Below, piece after piece: positions 16,103 to 27,928 of a stretch of DNA of 64,000 bases. The DNA is from Desulfovibrio fairfieldensis (lineage in GTDB: Bacteria; Desulfobacterota; Desulfovibrionia; Desulfovibrionales; Desulfovibrionaceae), in the NCBI RefSeq assembly GCF_001553605.1, contig NZ_CP014229.1, forward strand, positions 1,826,501 through 1,890,500. Direction: 5' to 3'. Within the stretch, counting starts at the first letter, position 1. Every line of letters starts with the position of its first letter. Made by a program: the position numbers and the translations under genes. The notes under the pieces are model-generated. The model ran no database searches, had not been told where the DNA came from, and saw nothing but the letters and a program-made list of their open reading frames with translations.

Positions 16103-17110
16103 ATGCAAAGTACCGCAGATTTTCTTGCCCAACGCCGTCGCAAATATATTGCCCTGGCGGCCTTGCTCGGATTTGCCTGCGCAGCCCTTTTGCTGAGCCT
16201 CGGCCTTGGTCCCCATGGCTGGTCTCTGCCCCTTGCCGAAGTCCCGACCTCTGAATCGCGTATTTTCTGGCAGTTACGGCTGCCGCGCGTGATCATGGGC
16301 GCTCTTGCGGGCGGCGGACTCGCCATGGGGGGCATTCTTACCCAAGCGGTATTGCGCAATCCTCTGGCGTCTCCCTTTACTTTGGGCATTTCCTCCGGGG
16401 CCGCTTTCGGTGCGGCCCTGGTCATCGTGGGCGGTTCCTTCGGCGTCTGGCACATGGCGGCCAGCGCCTTTCTTTTCGCAGCGCTGACCGCGCTGACGAT
16501 CCTGGGCATCGCCAGCCTCCGGGGCAGCCGTCCCGAAACATTGATCCTGGGCGGCGTCGCCGTCATGTTTCTTTTTTCCGCCGCAACGTCGTTTCTGCAA
16601 TATCTGGGCACGGAACAGCAGGTGCAGGCCATCGTCTTCTGGAGTTTCGGCAACCTCGGCCGCGTAGGCTGGCCGGAAATAGTCATGGCGGCAGGCATGA
16701 TCCTGCTGCCGCTGCCGCTGGCCCTGCGTCTGGCATGGGATTTCAATGCACTGGCAGCCGGAGAAGAGAGCGCGGCTTCCCTTGGGGTATCCGTATTACG
16801 CCTGCGGACCCTGGGCATCCTGGCCGCCTCCTTCATGACCGCCGGAGCCATCTGCTTCACCGGGGTGATCGGTTTCATCGGCCTGGTCGCGCCTCATGTG
16901 GCCAGATTTTGCCTTGGCGGCGATCACCGTCTGTTGCTTCCCGGCGCGGCCTTTTTTGGTGCCGGTCTGGTGATCCTTTCCGACACCGTGGCCAGAACAC
17001 TTCTCACGCCGCAGATCATCCCCGTGGGCATTGTCACGGCATTTCTCGGCGTACCGTTCTTTTTCTGGCTTTTGCTGCGTCGCAGCCAATTACGGGAGGG
17101 GGACTTATAA
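16103..17110 (+). CDS. FecCD-family ABC transporter permease
   Basis: A 335-residue polytopic inner-membrane protein with about nine to ten hydrophobic segments and FecCD/BtuC signatures: LRLPRVIMGALAGGGLAMGG, QAVLRNPLASPFTLGISSGA and FIGLVAPHVARF. It forms the channel of a type II ABC importer for heme, cobalamin or siderophores. It opens an eight-gene cluster; its TAA overlaps the ATG of the next gene (TAATG), so the two are translationally coupled. Composition is GC-rich, unlike the AT-rich DNA upstream. The substrate cannot be read from the permease alone; the chelatase genes downstream favour a tetrapyrrole. The start has only a weak ribosome site. Confidence 0.9.
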   Translation: MQSTADFLAQRRRKYIALAALLGFACAALLLSLGLGPHGWSLPLAEVPTSESRIFWQLRLPRVIMGALAGGGLAMGGILTQAVLRNPLASPFTLGISSGAAFGAALVIVGGSFGVWHMAASAFLFAALTALTILGIASLRGSRPETLILGGVAVMFLFSAATSFLQYLGTEQQVQAIVFWSFGNLGRVGWPEIVMAAGMILLPLPLALRLAWDFNALAAGEESAASLGVSVLRLRTLGILAASFMTAGAICFTGVIGFIGLVAPHVARFCLGGDHRLLLPGAAFFGAGLVILSDTVARTLLTPQIIPVGIVTAFLGVPFFFWLLLRRSQLREGDL

Positions 17111-17907
17111 TGCCGTCCCTGTTGGAAGCGCGCACCCTCAGTTTTGGCTATTCCGGCCACGCGCCCGTACTTGACGCGGTGAGTCTGGCACTGCGGCGCG
17201 GCGAGGTTTGCGCCCTGCTCGGCCCCAACGGTGCGGGAAAAACCACGTTTCTGCGTCTTCTGTTGGGCCTGCTGCGCCCCACTGGCGGCGAAGTTCTGTT
17301 GGAGGGCGTCCCCCTGCGCAGCCTGACCGGCAGGAAGCGCGCCAAGCGCATGGCCTATGTGCCGCAAGAGGCTCTCCCCCGTTTTTCCATGACAGTATTC
17401 GACGCTGTGCTGCTGGGCCGCAAACCCCACATGCGCTGGGGTCCCGACAAAAACGACATTGCCCGCACAGGCGAAACGCTGGCCCGGCTGGGACTGGAAT
17501 CCCTGGCACAACGCCCTCTGGAGGCGCTTTCCGGCGGACAGCGGCAAAAGACGGCTTTGGCGCGAGCCCTGGTGCAGGATACGGATTGGCTGTTGCTGGA
17601 TGAACCGGTCAGCAGTCTGGATCTGCGGCATCAGATTGAAGTGCTGGATATGGCGCGCCGCGTGGCGGAAACGCGCAATCTCGGCGTGCTGCTTTCACTG
17701 CACGATGTGAATCTGGCCATACGTTTCGCACACACCATAGCGCTCCTTGCACCGTCGCCGCAAGGAGCGCGCCTCGAAGCGCACGGCGACCCGGCGGCGG
17801 TGCTTACGCCCGGACGCATGCGCGCTGTGTATGGCATAGCCATGCAGGCCTACCACGGAGAGGACGGGCAAGTTCCCCTGTGGTTTCCTTCTTCAACGCA
17901 ATCGTAA
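17110..17907 (+). CDS. FecE/HmuV-type ABC transporter ATPase
   Basis: A 265-residue cytoplasmic ATPase. Walker A GPNGAGKTT begins near residue 38, the signature LSGGQRQ lies near 140 and Walker B LLLDEP near 160, followed by the switch His in SLHDVN. The start at 17110 overlaps the permease stop by one base; longer upstream frames overlap the permease and are not real. It pairs with the permease at 16103 and the binding protein at 26966. Confidence 0.92.
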   Translation: MPSLLEARTLSFGYSGHAPVLDAVSLALRRGEVCALLGPNGAGKTTFLRLLLGLLRPTGGEVLLEGVPLRSLTGRKRAKRMAYVPQEALPRFSMTVFDAVLLGRKPHMRWGPDKNDIARTGETLARLGLESLAQRPLEALSGGQRQKTALARALVQDTDWLLLDEPVSSLDLRHQIEVLDMARRVAETRNLGVLLSLHDVNLAIRFAHTIALLAPSPQGARLEAHGDPAAVLTPGRMRAVYGIAMQAYHGEDGQVPLWFPSSTQS

Positions 17908-17921
17908 CTTGGGAGTGTTTC

Positions 17922-19997
17922 GTGAACTTTTGTCGCTCACTGTCAGCAGCCTGTTTTGCCGTCTGTTGCCTTGCCCCGTGGTCCACTGTCCAGGCAGAAC
18001 CGGAGGATCCGGCGCAAGCGGAAATGAATCCCGTTGTCGTCACCGCTACCAGAACCAAACACAGCCTTGGTGACGTCTCCGCAGCGGTATCGGTCGTTAC
18101 CCGCAAGGAACTTGACCGGATCCCGGCCCAGAACGTACTGGACGTCCTGCGGACCATGTCGGGCGTCACTGTGGACAGCGACCGCAGCGTTTTCGGCAGC
18201 AGCACCTATAATAAGGTCATCATTCGCGGCATGGGCGGCAACACCCAGGGACGGGTGCTGGTACTGGTGGACGGCATGCCTGCCATGCCTGCGGGAACAA
18301 ACATTTTCGAGTGGAACAGCATCAACCTGGATGCCGTGGAGCGCATTGAAGTGGTGCGCGGGCCGTCGTCTGCGCTTTACGGCTCCAGCGCCATGGGCGG
18401 CGTTATCAACATCATCACCCGCACCCCGCCCAAGGAGGGCTTCACCGCCACCCTGGACACCAAGTACGGCAGTTATAACACTTGGGATTCCAGCCTGTAT
18501 CATGCCGGAGCGGTGGGGAAATTCAATTATTCCCTTTCCGGCAGCTATCTGACCTCCTACGGCTTCAACGGCATCCCGGAGCACAGCTCCAAGGCCGCCA
18601 GCAATCAGAAGCCCGGCTATAATGACGACGGCACCGGCGTGCGCAACGTCACGGGCGCGGCGCGTGTGGGTTATCGCTTTGACGACACGGCCGACATCAC
18701 GGTCAATGCCGATCTGGCCTCCAATCTGCGCACCGGGCAATACAATTTCGACGATGACTACCGCCTGTACGAGTACCACAAAACAGGTTTCGGCCTGCGC
18801 CTGCACAAGGACTTCGGCGTAGTGGACAGTTCCCTGGCTCTCCGCGCGGACTTTCTGCACACGGATTACGACAGTATAGTAGGCACACGTGTGGACTATA
18901 CTTCGCCTACCAGGCAGGAACAGTACAATCTTGACCAGCAGAATACCTTCGCCTGGGGAGAACACCAGCAGATCACCATGGGCGTTGCCGCCTCATACGG
19001 ACGCTCGGATCAGGATCTGGATTATTCCCATCTCTCCACCTACAAAGACCGCATCCGTGAAAAAGGAGGCAGCCAGTATACCCTGGCCGGTTACATTCAG
19101 GATGAAATCAGTCTGTTCGGCAACACTGTGCAGATCATTCCCGGCCTGCGCTACGACATCATCGGCACGGACGGCTATGACAAGGATTCCACCAGCAAGG
19201 TACGCAATTGGCGCAAAGAGTACGGCGTTGAAGTGGACAACCGTCTCACTCCCAAACTGGGCCTCCGCGTGAATCCCTGGGACGGCCTGCTTGTTTTCCG
19301 CGCCAATTACGGCGAGGCCTTCCGCTCCGCCAGCCTGGACGAACGCTTCGGCGAATATGTTTACGGCAGCACCTTGTATAAAGGCAGCCCCGACCTCAAG
19401 CCCGAACTCTCGCGCACCCTGGATGCGGGTTTTGATTTTTCGCCGCTCAAGGAACTGACCTTTGGCGTCACAGGCTACATCACCTGGGCCGAGGATTATA
19501 TCGCCTCCATCAAGGACGACACAAAGACAGGTGATTACTTCATTTCACAAAAGCAAAACATCGACAGCGTACAGATCACCGGTCTGGAAGGCGAGGCCAG
19601 TTGGAAGGCCACGGAGTATTTCACCCTGTTTGCCAACGGCACCATTCTGAACCCGCAGATCACTTCCGGACAATACAAGGGCAACCAGATTCCCTTCACC
19701 CCCACTTCCAAGGCCACCGTGGGATTTACTTTCGCTCACCCGGACTGGTTCACCCTGCGTGTGGGCGCCACCTGGACCGGTCCCATCTGGACGGATCAGG
19801 CCAATATGGAGGCCAATCAGGAAGGCAATTTCTGGCTGGGCGAAGTGCGCATTTCAAAACGCTTTGACCTCCAGGACTGGTGGGTGGAACCCTACGCGGA
19901 ACTGCTAGCCGCTACCACCAAGGAAGAGGTGCGTTATACAAATACGTCCCGCATTCCCACCAACATGGCCTTTGTGGGTATAAAAGCAGGATTTTAA
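17922..19997 (+). CDS. TonB-dependent outer membrane receptor
   Basis: A 691-residue protein taken from the GTG at 17922, which follows GGGAG at a good distance and lies just after the ATPase stop. It has a signal peptide ending near VQAEP, a TonB-box-like NPVVVTATRT, a plug domain with VLVLVDGMP and VVRGPSSALYGSSAMGGVIN, and a 22-strand-type barrel with AFRSASLDERFG and GSPDLKPE before the terminal aromatic strand ending in F. It imports a ligand across the outer membrane using the TonB encoded at 27915. The barrel resembles heme/siderophore/cobalamin receptors; no heme-specific His pair could be assigned with certainty. Confidence 0.9.
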   Translation: MNFCRSLSAACFAVCCLAPWSTVQAEPEDPAQAEMNPVVVTATRTKHSLGDVSAAVSVVTRKELDRIPAQNVLDVLRTMSGVTVDSDRSVFGSSTYNKVIIRGMGGNTQGRVLVLVDGMPAMPAGTNIFEWNSINLDAVERIEVVRGPSSALYGSSAMGGVINIITRTPPKEGFTATLDTKYGSYNTWDSSLYHAGAVGKFNYSLSGSYLTSYGFNGIPEHSSKAASNQKPGYNDDGTGVRNVTGAARVGYRFDDTADITVNADLASNLRTGQYNFDDDYRLYEYHKTGFGLRLHKDFGVVDSSLALRADFLHTDYDSIVGTRVDYTSPTRQEQYNLDQQNTFAWGEHQQITMGVAASYGRSDQDLDYSHLSTYKDRIREKGGSQYTLAGYIQDEISLFGNTVQIIPGLRYDIIGTDGYDKDSTSKVRNWRKEYGVEVDNRLTPKLGLRVNPWDGLLVFRANYGEAFRSASLDERFGEYVYGSTLYKGSPDLKPELSRTLDAGFDFSPLKELTFGVTGYITWAEDYIASIKDDTKTGDYFISQKQNIDSVQITGLEGEASWKATEYFTLFANGTILNPQITSGQYKGNQIPFTPTSKATVGFTFAHPDWFTLRVGATWTGPIWTDQANMEANQEGNFWLGEVRISKRFDLQDWWVEPYAELLAATTKEEVRYTNTSRIPTNMAFVGIKAGF

Positions 19998-20038
19998 TGC
20001 TTGAGATCCGGGAGGGGCATGTCCGGAGGCGCAATATA

Positions 20039-23000
20039 ATGGAAATACCAACGATTCTGACCTGCATTGTCTGGTCAAGCCATGCCGCCATGCTGCGGGA
20101 GGCGGCGAAATCCCTGGGGGAAGGCGTTGCCGTTCGCGTGTTCTGTTCGCGCGACCTTGAGGAACGCCCGGAAGACTGCATTCAGGCCGTTGAGGATGCC
20201 GGGGCCGTCTTTGTATTCCGGGGATCTGACACAGTCTGGAACACACTGGACGATCCCCTGCGCGGGGCCGGAGAACATCTGCCGGTGATCTGCGTCGCTT
20301 CGGACCCCGCAGCCTGGGCATTGTCCTCGGTGTCGCCGCAGGAGGCAGAAAGGGCCTACCGCTATCTGTCCTACGGCGGCGCGGACAATACGGAAACCCT
20401 GTTGCGCTTTATGAAAGCACTCGCTCGCGGCGACGATATCGCCACGCTGCCAGAACCGCGCGCCATGCTCTGGGAAGGACTCTGGCACCCGGACGCGCCA
20501 GTGCCCGCTTTTGACGGTGTCAGCGCCTACCTTGACTGGTATGCGGGACATGCGGAACAGAAAGGGCTGTGCGGGGACACGGTGGGCCTGCTTTTCGGAC
20601 GGCACTACTGGGTCAACGCCATGACCCAAGCGGAAGAATCCCTGGTACGCGCTCTGGAAAATAAAGGGCTGCGCGTTCTGCCCGCCTTCGCCAATGCTTT
20701 GCGCGATGCGGCGCTGGGCAACAGGGGAGGGACCAGATGGGCCAAGGAAGTCTTCCTTGATCCACAGGGGCAAAGCCGGGTGGATGCCCTGATCAAACTT
20801 CTGCCCTACTTCTCCCGCGAAAAGGGCATGGAAGAGGAAGCCCCTGCCTTTGTGGGCGACGATTCCCCGGCCAGGGACAATGTACGCCTTTTCCGTCGGC
20901 TGGGTGTGCCGGTTTTCCAACCGGTATTTTCATCCTCAAAAACAGTGGAAGCTTGGCAGGCCGACCCACAGGGGCTCGGTTCTGAAGTGGCTTGGGCTGT
21001 GGCCTTGCCGGAATTTGAAGGGGTTGTGGAGCCATTTTTTCTGGGCGGCACAGTCCCGGAAAAAAGTCTGGGCGATGTGGCCTACCGCATGCCCCTGCCG
21101 GAACGTGTGCAGCGTCTGGCGGCCCGTGTGGAACGCTGGCTGCGCCTGCGCGATAAACCCGTGGCACAGCGGCGCGTGGCTTTCATTCTACATAATGATC
21201 CCTGTTCCTCGGCCGAGGGCACCGTGGGCGGCGCGGCCGGACTGGACACGCCGGCTTCGTTGCATGCCCTGCTGCGCGACATGCGCGACGCCGGCTATGC
21301 CGTTGCAGTGCCGGAAAGCGGCGAGGCCCTGATGCGCATGATTCTGGACCGCAAGGCCGTCAGCGAGTTTCGCTGGACCACGGCGCGGGAAATAGAGGGC
21401 AAGGGTGGCATACTGGCGCGCGTGCCTCTGGCGCAATATCAGGAATGGGCCGCCGCCTGGCCCGAAGAAGTACGCCGCCGCGTGGACGAGGCATGGGGGC
21501 CTCCCGGACAGGGCAAGGACGGTCAGCCTCCGGCCATGACCCTTGACGGACATCTGCTGGTGACGGGCATCTCTCTGGGCAATGCCGTGGTTTGCGTGCA
21601 ACCCAAACGCGGTTGCGCGGGTTCCCGCTGTGACGGCCAGGTCTGCCGCATCCTGCACGATCCGGATATTCCTCCCCCGCACCAGTATCTGGCCACCTAC
21701 CGCTGGTTGCAGGACGGTTTCGGCGCGGATGCCGTCGTACATGTGGGTACCCACGGCACGCTGGAATTTCTGCCGGGAAAGGCCGTCGGACTTTCCGCCG
21801 CCTGTCTGCCCGACACGACACTTCACGAAGTGCCGCACCTCTACATCTATAACGCCGACAATCCAGCCGAGGCCGTGATCGCCAAGCGTCGCGCCTATGC
21901 CACGCTGGTCAATCACATGCGCCCGCCGCAGGTAACCGGCGGGCTTGATGAAAAGCTGGAGGCCCTGGACAATCATCTGGGACAGTGGGCGGAAGTCCGC
22001 AGGCGCGATCCGTCTCGTGCGCATCAGTTGGAGCATCTGGTGCGCGAGGCCGCGCGGTCCGCCGGACTGGCCGATGTGGAAAAAGATCTGCTGCAAAAGA
22101 ATCCACAGACGGATTTCGCTATCCTGGCGGCCCGGTTGCATGAGACGTTGGACCTATTGCGTACGACCAGGGTGGACGTCGGCCTGCACGTGTTGGGAGA
22201 ACTCCCGACGGACAAAACGCGGGCGGACTTCATCTATACCCTCCTGCGGCACGATACCGGTAATCCGTCGAGTCTGCGCCGCCTGCTCTGCGCCTTCAAC
22301 GGGTTGGATTTTGACGCTCTGTCGGCCCCTTCCGCAGAACTGGAATCAGCCTCTGAACCGGATCGTGGAACCTTGTTGCAGCGTCTGGATGAGGAAGGGG
22401 CCGCTTTTACCGCAGTCTTGCTGGAACTGTTGCCCCTGCCTGCCGGGGAAGCCGATGCGCGGCTGGCGGCACTGATGCCGGACCTTCCCGCGTCCTTGCG
22501 CGGCGCATTGCGCGGGTTGCTCACACGCGTCCGCGACCTGGCGGCCCGTCTGGACGCCTCAGAGGAACGCGCTTCCTTTCTGCACGCTCTGGCCGGGGGA
22601 TACGTGACGCCCGGTCCGTCCGGTCTGCTGGCGCGCGGACGTGACGACATTCTGCCCACGGGCCGCAATTCCTATACCCTGGATCCCCGCCGCCTTCCCA
22701 CGGAAGCGGCTTGGCGCGTGGGGTGCAACCTGGCGAACGGCATTTTGGACAAGCATCTGAAGGAAGAAGGCCGCTATCCTGAAAACGTGGCCATGTTCTG
22801 GATGTGCAACGACCTGATGTGGAGCGACGGCGAAGGCCTGGGCCAGTTGCTGGCCCTGCTGGGAGTTCGGCCAGTCTGGCGCGGCGGAGTGGTCGACGGA
22901 CATGAGGTCATCCCCCTGAAGGAACTTGGCAGACCGCGCATCGACGTTACCGTGCGGGTCTCCGGCCTGTTGCGCGACTCCTTTCCCGAGGCCGTGCGCT

Positions 23001-23944
23001 TTCTGGACAATGCTGTACAGGCGGTGGCGACGCTGGATGAGGATGATGAGGGAAATTCCGTGCGCAAGCACTGCCGTGAACGCCTGAAGCAGTGGCAACA
23101 GCCGGAAGAAGATCAGAGCGCCTGGCGTAAGGCTACATTGCGCGTGTTTTCTTCCCGTCCCGGCGTCTACCAGGGCGGTGTTGATTTGGCGGTTCACGCG
23201 TCGGCCTGGCGTACGGAAGCGGATCTGGCCGACGTCTTTTTACGCTGGAACGGCTATGCCTATGGCAACGGCGTTTGGGGAGAGGAGGAGGTTCCCGCAC
23301 TGACGGCCAGCCTTTCCAATGTGGACATCACCTACAACAAGGTGGTCAGCGACGAACACGACCTGCTCAACTGCTGCGCCATTTACGGCATTCACGGAGG
23401 CATGACGGCGGCCGCCTCGCATCTGAGCGGGCATCCCGTGCGGGTTTACTATGGCGATACGCGCGAACCCCGGCACGTGCGGGTGCGGGACATGGCCGAT
23501 GAAATCCGCCGGGTGGTACGCGGTAAACTGCTCAATCCGCGCTGGATAGCGGGCATGAAACGCCACGGCTACAAGGGCGCGGGCGATATGGCCAAACGCG
23601 CCGGGCGCGTCTACGGCTGGGACGCTACCACCGGCTTAGTGGATGACGGAATTTTTGACGACATGGCGCGCACCTTTGTGCTGGATGCGGAAAACCGCGC
23701 CTTTTTTGAAGAGCACAATCCCTGGGCTCTGGAAGAAATCGCCCGCCGCTTGCTGGAGGCCCAGGCTAGGGGCGTATGGCAGGCCGACCCGGAAGTGCTG
23801 GACGCCCTGCGCCAGAACTATCTGGACATGGAGGGTTGGCTGGAGGAACGCACGGAAGCCTTCGGCAGCAGTTTTCAAGGCGGCGGCATAGACGTCATCG
23901 TGGCTCCAAACACAGATATGCAGGACAGTGAGGACAAGATATGA
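20039..23944 (+). CDS. CobN-like large chelatase subunit (possible HmuS-type heme-processing protein)
   Basis: A 1301-residue protein. The start at 20039 follows GGAGG at 10 bp; an alternative ATG at 19997 overlaps the receptor stop. CobN/ChlH/BchH signatures include [20 protein letters not shown] near residue 565, [12 protein letters not shown], and [23 protein letters not shown] in the C-terminal part. These proteins bind a tetrapyrrole and a metal and work with ChlI/ChlD ATPases. Both partners are encoded next, with ATGA overlap. In a cluster with TonB receptor and ABC importer genes, a CobN-like protein is more likely to process imported heme or another metal-tetrapyrrole than to make B12. 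That choice is inference; cobalt chelation remains possible. Confidence 0.85.
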   Translation: MEIPTILTCIVWSSHAAMLREAAKSLGEGVAVRVFCSRDLEERPEDCIQAVEDAGAVFVFRGSDTVWNTLDDPLRGAGEHLPVICVASDPAAWALSSVSPQEAERAYRYLSYGGADNTETLLRFMKALARGDDIATLPEPRAMLWEGLWHPDAPVPAFDGVSAYLDWYAGHAEQKGLCGDTVGLLFGRHYWVNAMTQAEESLVRALENKGLRVLPAFANALRDAALGNRGGTRWAKEVFLDPQGQSRVDALIKLLPYFSREKGMEEEAPAFVGDDSPARDNVRLFRRLGVPVFQPVFSSSKTVEAWQADPQGLGSEVAWAVALPEFEGVVEPFFLGGTVPEKSLGDVAYRMPLPERVQRLAARVERWLRLRDKPVAQRRVAFILHNDPCSSAEGTVGGAAGLDTPASLHALLRDMRDAGYAVAVPESGEALMRMILDRKAVSEFRWTTAREIEGKGGILARVPLAQYQEWAAAWPEEVRRRVDEAWGPPGQGKDGQPPAMTLDGHLLVTGISLGNAVVCVQPKRGCAGSRCDGQVCRILHDPDIPPPHQYLATYRWLQDGFGADAVVHVGTHGTLEFLPGKAVGLSAACLPDTTLHEVPHLYIYNADNPAEAVIAKRRAYATLVNHMRPPQVTGGLDEKLEALDNHLGQWAEVRRRDPSRAHQLEHLVREAARSAGLADVEKDLLQKNPQTDFAILAARLHETLDLLRTTRVDVGLHVLGELPTDKTRADFIYTLLRHDTGNPSSLRRLLCAFNGLDFDALSAPSAELESASEPDRGTLLQRLDEEGAAFTAVLLELLPLPAGEADARLAALMPDLPASLRGALRGLLTRVRDLAARLDASEERASFLHALAGGYVTPGPSGLLARGRDDILPTGRNSYTLDPRRLPTEAAWRVGCNLANGILDKHLKEEGRYPENVAMFWMCNDLMWSDGEGLGQLLALLGVRPVWRGGVVDGHEVIPLKELGRPRIDVTVRVSGLLRDSFPEAVRFLDNAVQAVATLDEDDEGNSVRKHCRERLKQWQQPEEDQSAWRKATLRVFSSRPGVYQGGVDLAVHASAWRTEADLADVFLRWNGYAYGNGVWGEEEVPALTASLSNVDITYNKVVSDEHDLLNCCAIYGIHGGMTAAASHLSGHPVRVYYGDTREPRHVRVRDMADEIRRVVRGKLLNPRWIAGMKRHGYKGAGDMAKRAGRVYGWDATTGLVDDGIFDDMARTFVLDAENRAFFEEHNPWALEEIARRLLEAQARGVWQADPEVLDALRQNYLDMEGWLEERTEAFGSSFQGGGIDVIVAPNTDMQDSEDKI

Positions 23945-24948
23945 GCATGATCCGGCCGCATTCCTACCCGTTTTCCGCCATTGTGGGACAGGAGGCTTTA
24001 AAGGAGGCGCTGCTGCTCAATGTGGTCAATCCCGGCATCGGCGGCGTATTAGTGCGCGGAGAAAAGGGCACGGCCAAATCTACCGCGGTGCGGGCTCTGG
24101 CGGCCATTCTGCCCGAGATGGACGTGGTGCGGGGCTGTCCCTGCGCCTGCGACCCTGACGACGCGGACACGCTGTGCCCGCTGTGCCGTGAAATGCTTTC
24201 CTCTACCGGCGAATTGCCCAGGGAACAACGGCGGGTGCGCGTGACCGAACTGCCCGTGGGAGCCGGCGAAGACCGCGTGGTAGGCTCGCTGGATATGGAA
24301 GCGGCCTTGGCCGACGGCCGCCGCCGTTTCGAGCACGGCCTGCTGGCCGCCGCAAACAGGGGCATCCTCTATGTGGACGAGGTGAACCTGCTGGACGACC
24401 ATCTGGTGGACGTGCTTCTGGACGCTGCGGCCATGGGCGTAAATACCGTGGAACGTGAAGGGCTTTCATGGTCGCATCCGGCGCGTTTCACCCTGGTGGG
24501 CACAATGAATCCGGAAGAAGGCGAACTGCGGCCGCAATTACTGGACCGTTTCGGTCTTTGCGTGGAAGTGCGCGGCATGGCTGAGCCGGAACAGCGCATG
24601 GCTGTCATGACCCGTCGTATGGACTTTGAACGCGATCCGGTGGAATTTTGCGAACGCTGGCAGGAAAAGGACAGGACTCTAGCTGAAAGCGTCATGACGG
24701 CCCGCCGCCTGCTATCGGATGTACAAGCCGACGAGGCCTGCATGCGCGCCGTGGTGGAACAAGCCATTGCCGCCCAGGTGGATGGTCATCGCGCCGACAT
24801 CGTTATGCTCAAAACCGCTAAAACCCTCGTGGCCCTGGATGGGCGCAGGGAAGTCCGGCTGGAGGACGTGCACAAAGCGGCCTCTTTGGTCCTTCCGCAC
24901 CGGATGCGCCGCAAACCTTTTGAGGCGGTGGGCGGGACTCGCCCATGA
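23941..24948 (+). CDS. ChlI/BchI-like AAA+ ATPase of the chelatase
   Basis: A 335-residue protein with Walker [10 protein letters not shown] (residues 40-48), Walker [13 protein letters not shown] near 140 and [18 protein letters not shown], the typical ChlI/BchI block. A Cys pair region ([17 protein letters not shown]) follows Walker A. It forms hexamers that drive the large chelatase subunit by ATP hydrolysis. It overlaps the CobN-like gene by 4 bp and the ChlD-like gene by 4 bp. Confidence 0.9.
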   Translation: MSMIRPHSYPFSAIVGQEALKEALLLNVVNPGIGGVLVRGEKGTAKSTAVRALAAILPEMDVVRGCPCACDPDDADTLCPLCREMLSSTGELPREQRRVRVTELPVGAGEDRVVGSLDMEAALADGRRRFEHGLLAAANRGILYVDEVNLLDDHLVDVLLDAAAMGVNTVEREGLSWSHPARFTLVGTMNPEEGELRPQLLDRFGLCVEVRGMAEPEQRMAVMTRRMDFERDPVEFCERWQEKDRTLAESVMTARRLLSDVQADEACMRAVVEQAIAAQVDGHRADIVMLKTAKTLVALDGRREVRLEDVHKAASLVLPHRMRRKPFEAVGGTRP

Positions 24949-26969
24949 ACGCGGCAGCGCCCTCACGGCATCTGTTTCCCTTTACTGCGCTGACGGGCCA
25001 GCCCCTCATGCGCCGCGCGTTGCTGGCAAACGCACTGTGCCCGGATATCGGCGGCGTCTTGCTGCGTGGTCAGAAAGGCACGGCGAAATCCACGGCGGTG
25101 CGTGCACTGGCGAAACTTTTGCCGTCTGTTTCCGTGGTGGCGAACTGCCCGTGGCGCTGCTCTCCGCAGGGTCCGCTCTGCCCGGACTGCGCGCGGGCGG
25201 CGGCAAGAGGTCCCTTGCCTGTGGATGTCGTATGCGCTCCCCTTATAACGCTGCCGCTTTCCGCCACGGAGGACAGGCTGACAGGCGGCCTGGATACCGA
25301 AGCGGCTTTGCGTGGCGGTCGGCGCGTGGTTCAGCCGGGCCTGCTGGCAGCCGCCCATCAGGGCATGCTGTATGTGGATGAAATCAATCTACTCCCCGAC
25401 CAGCTTGTTGATTTGCTGCTGGATGTCTGCTCCAGCGGCGTCAACAAGCTGGAACGCGACGGCTGTACTGTTGGACATGCCGCCTGTTTTGCCCTGATCG
25501 GGAGCATGAATCCCGAAGAAGGCCCCCTGCGTCCGCAACTACTGGACCGCTTCGGGCTGTGCGTGGATGTGCTGGCCCCGGAAGATCCGTTCCTGAGACT
25601 GGAAATCCTGCGGCGGAGAGAAGCCTTTGACGCCGCCCCCGTACTGTTCAAGGCGCAATGGGAGACGGCTCAAAAGGCTCTGGCCGACCAACTGCGAGAG
25701 GGGCGTAATCTGCTGCCCGGACTGCGTGTGCCGGAAGCGCTTCTGAGAGATATTGTCCTGTTGGTCGCGGAAGCGCGTTGCGCCGGGCACAGGGGTGAGC
25801 TGGCACTGTTGCGCACAGCGCGGGCTCTGGCCGCGCTGGACGGCTGCACTACCGTACGCGGCGAGCATGTGCAGGAAGCCGCTGTCATGGCTCTGACTCA
25901 CCGACGGCGTATGAGCGCTCCTTCCGCCCATGAGTCGAAAGAACGCAAGGAAGCGCCAAAGCCGGGACAGGAGAAGCAGCGAAAGGCAGATGGACAAACC
26001 CTCCACGGGCAAGCTCAGCCTCCCGACATAGCGGGCGGGGATATCGTTGGCCGTGATGGGATATCCCACGAGCCTGACCTTCCGGCAGGCACGGAGCGCG
26101 AACAAATTTTCGCTGCGGGCAGTCCCTATCAGGTGAGGCCGTTGCGACCGCCCATGGACAAACGTCTGCGTAACGGCTCCGGCCGCCACAGCCGGACGCG
26201 TACCGCGCAGAAAAGCGGACGTTGCGTCGGTTATTCAGCGCGTCCGCTCCTGCAAGGTATGCCGCCGGACATAGCTCTGGAACCCACAATCCGGGCCGCA
26301 GCCCTGCGAATAGCCGTGCATGAAGAAAACATCAGGCCGCCTCTGCGTGTGCGTGTACGACCTGATGATTGGCGCTATAAACGTCGAGAACGTCATATGG
26401 GCAATCTCATTGTCTTCGCCGTGGACGCCTCCGGCTCCATGGGCGCAGCCAGCCGCATGCGTGAGGTCAAAAGCGCCGTCCTGTCTCTCCTGCTGCATGC
26501 CTATCAAAAACGGGATCAGGTTTCGCTGGTGGCCTTTCGCGGCCAACGGGGCCAAACGCTGCTGCAGCCCACAGGCAGCGTAGAACTTGCTTCAAAGGAA
26601 CTGCAGGATCTGCCTACCGGAGGGCGCACGCCTCTTGCCGACGGCCTGAGGGAAGCCAGACGCGTTATTGGCAACGCCTTGCGGAAAAATCCGGACACCC
26701 GGCCGATTCTGGTCGTTATTTCAGACGGCAGAGCTAATGTTACGCCTTCCCTGGAGACAGGTTCGGCTCTGGACGCAGCTTTGGACGAAGCCCGCCGTAT
26801 CGCACGGGATGCGCGCGTGTATTCTCTGGTCGTTGACGTGGAGCAGGGAGGACTGCTGCAGTTCGGCCAAGCCCTGCAACTGGCGGAAGTCATGGGAGCT
26901 GGATATCTGCCGGTGGAGGCTCTGCGCGCCTCCACACTGATGGGCCTTGTACGGAGCATCGCTGAATGA
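24945..26969 (+). CDS. ChlD/BchD-like chelatase subunit (AAA+ plus VWA)
   Basis: A 674-residue protein. The N-terminal AAA+ domain still has Walker [10 protein letters not shown] (residues 42-50), Walker [10 protein letters not shown] near 143 and [19 protein letters not shown] basic, low-complexity linker spans about 325-430. The C-terminal VWA domain has the MIDAS DASGS at about 494-498 and [11 protein letters not shown] near 565. Many ChlD proteins have a degenerate ATPase; here the P-loop looks intact, which is notable. It bridges ChlI and the CobN-like subunit. Confidence 0.88.
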   Translation: MNAAAPSRHLFPFTALTGQPLMRRALLANALCPDIGGVLLRGQKGTAKSTAVRALAKLLPSVSVVANCPWRCSPQGPLCPDCARAAARGPLPVDVVCAPLITLPLSATEDRLTGGLDTEAALRGGRRVVQPGLLAAAHQGMLYVDEINLLPDQLVDLLLDVCSSGVNKLERDGCTVGHAACFALIGSMNPEEGPLRPQLLDRFGLCVDVLAPEDPFLRLEILRRREAFDAAPVLFKAQWETAQKALADQLREGRNLLPGLRVPEALLRDIVLLVAEARCAGHRGELALLRTARALAALDGCTTVRGEHVQEAAVMALTHRRRMSAPSAHESKERKEAPKPGQEKQRKADGQTLHGQAQPPDIAGGDIVGRDGISHEPDLPAGTEREQIFAAGSPYQVRPLRPPMDKRLRNGSGRHSRTRTAQKSGRCVGYSARPLLQGMPPDIALEPTIRAAALRIAVHEENIRPPLRVRVRPDDWRYKRRERHMGNLIVFAVDASGSMGAASRMREVKSAVLSLLLHAYQKRDQVSLVAFRGQRGQTLLQPTGSVELASKELQDLPTGGRTPLADGLREARRVIGNALRKNPDTRPILVVISDGRANVTPSLETGSALDAALDEARRIARDARVYSLVVDVEQGGLLQFGQALQLAEVMGAGYLPVEALRASTLMGLVRSIAE

Positions 26970-27928
26970 TGCTGCAGAAAACACTCTTATACTGCTGTCT
27001 GTGGCTGTTGTTTTGTGCCTCACAGATCCAAGCTGCGACGCGCCTTGTTGTTCTGCCCGTAGACGCGCTAGAGGTGGTCCGGCTGCTGGGCGGCATGGCT
27101 CAGGTGGTGGGCGTTTCCCAGCATGCCGCCGAACGAGGCGCACTTTTGCCGGAAGCAGCAAAAATCCCCGGCGTCGGCAAAGGATTCTCACCAAATCTTG
27201 AGGCCATCGCGGCTCTGGGGCCGGATGTGGTGGTGACTTGGAAAGGCTATCCTGGCCCGGAACTGGAGCGCCGTCTTGAACCCTTTGGCATCCGCGTTCT
27301 ACGTCTGGACATGCATTTGCCGGAAAACCTGACGTGGGGCGTGCATGCTCTGGCCGAGCTGCTGGGAGAGAAAGCCGTTGCCAGAGGAAAAGACTACCTG
27401 AACTGGGTCCGGCAAGCGGAAGCGCGCCTGCATGCAAGTATCCCCGCAGGCGTGGCACAGCCAGCCGTGCTGGCCGAGCATTTTGCGCCGGATCGGTTGG
27501 CGGGTCCCGGTTCTGCCCTTTTTGAGCTGACATTGAAAGCGGGAGGGCGCAACCCGGCAAGTCGATTGCACACGGCCTCATCGCCGGTCAACATGGAATG
27601 GGTCGTGGAGCAACACCCCGATGTGGTGATTAAAAGCGTTTCTCTTTCCTCGCTGGATACCCAAAAAGGACTTGAGCAATTGAAAAAAGCGCGTGCGGAG
27701 CTGTCGGCTCGTATCGGCTGGCAGGATGTGCCCGCCGCCCGAGACGGTCGGGTATATGCCATTTCAGCCGACATTCTGGGCGGCCCACGCTGGGTAGTGG
27801 GCATGGCGGCGCTGGTGGAGGCATTTTACCCCGAAGCGGCATGCAAAACCAATGCGCAAGCTTTGCACAAAGAGTATCTGCATCTGTTCCAAGAAGACAG
27901 CGCGGGAGGCGCTCTTGCTGTCCCTTAA
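26966..27928 (+). CDS. Periplasmic substrate-binding protein (BtuF/FecB-like)
   Basis: A 320-residue protein with a signal peptide (hydrophobic core LLYCCLWLLFC, cleavage near IQAA). LEAIAALGPDVVVTWKG, VVEQHPDVVIKS and DGRVYAISADILGGPRW are typical of class III binding proteins that serve FecCD importers. The ATG overlaps the ChlD-like stop (ATGA). A Cys lies near the cleavage site but a clear lipobox was not assigned. It delivers the ligand to the 16103/17110 importer, although the genes are separated by the receptor and chelatase genes. Confidence 0.85.
   Translation: MMLQKTLLYCCLWLLFCASQIQAATRLVVLPVDALEVVRLLGGMAQVVGVSQHAAERGALLPEAAKIPGVGKGFSPNLEAIAALGPDVVVTWKGYPGPELERRLEPFGIRVLRLDMHLPENLTWGVHALAELLGEKAVARGKDYLNWVRQAEARLHASIPAGVAQPAVLAEHFAPDRLAGPGSALFELTLKAGGRNPASRLHTASSPVNMEWVVEQHPDVVIKSVSLSSLDTQKGLEQLKKARAELSARIGWQDVPAARDGRVYAISADILGGPRWVVGMAALVEAFYPEAACKTNAQALHKEYLHLFQEDSAGGALAVP

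Noticed and set aside
16057-16878. 273-codon minus-strand ORF over the permease
   Set aside because: It is a shadow of the FecCD permease; the plus-strand product has all family motifs.
21188-23197. Long ORFs on the minus strand across the CobN-like gene
   Set aside because: They have no ribosome sites and arise from GC-rich codon bias opposite a clear chelatase gene.
20039-26969. Reading the chelatase genes as a B12 biosynthesis operon
   Set aside because: No other cobalamin biosynthesis gene is present, while receptor, importer and TonB genes surround them; cobalt use is not excluded.
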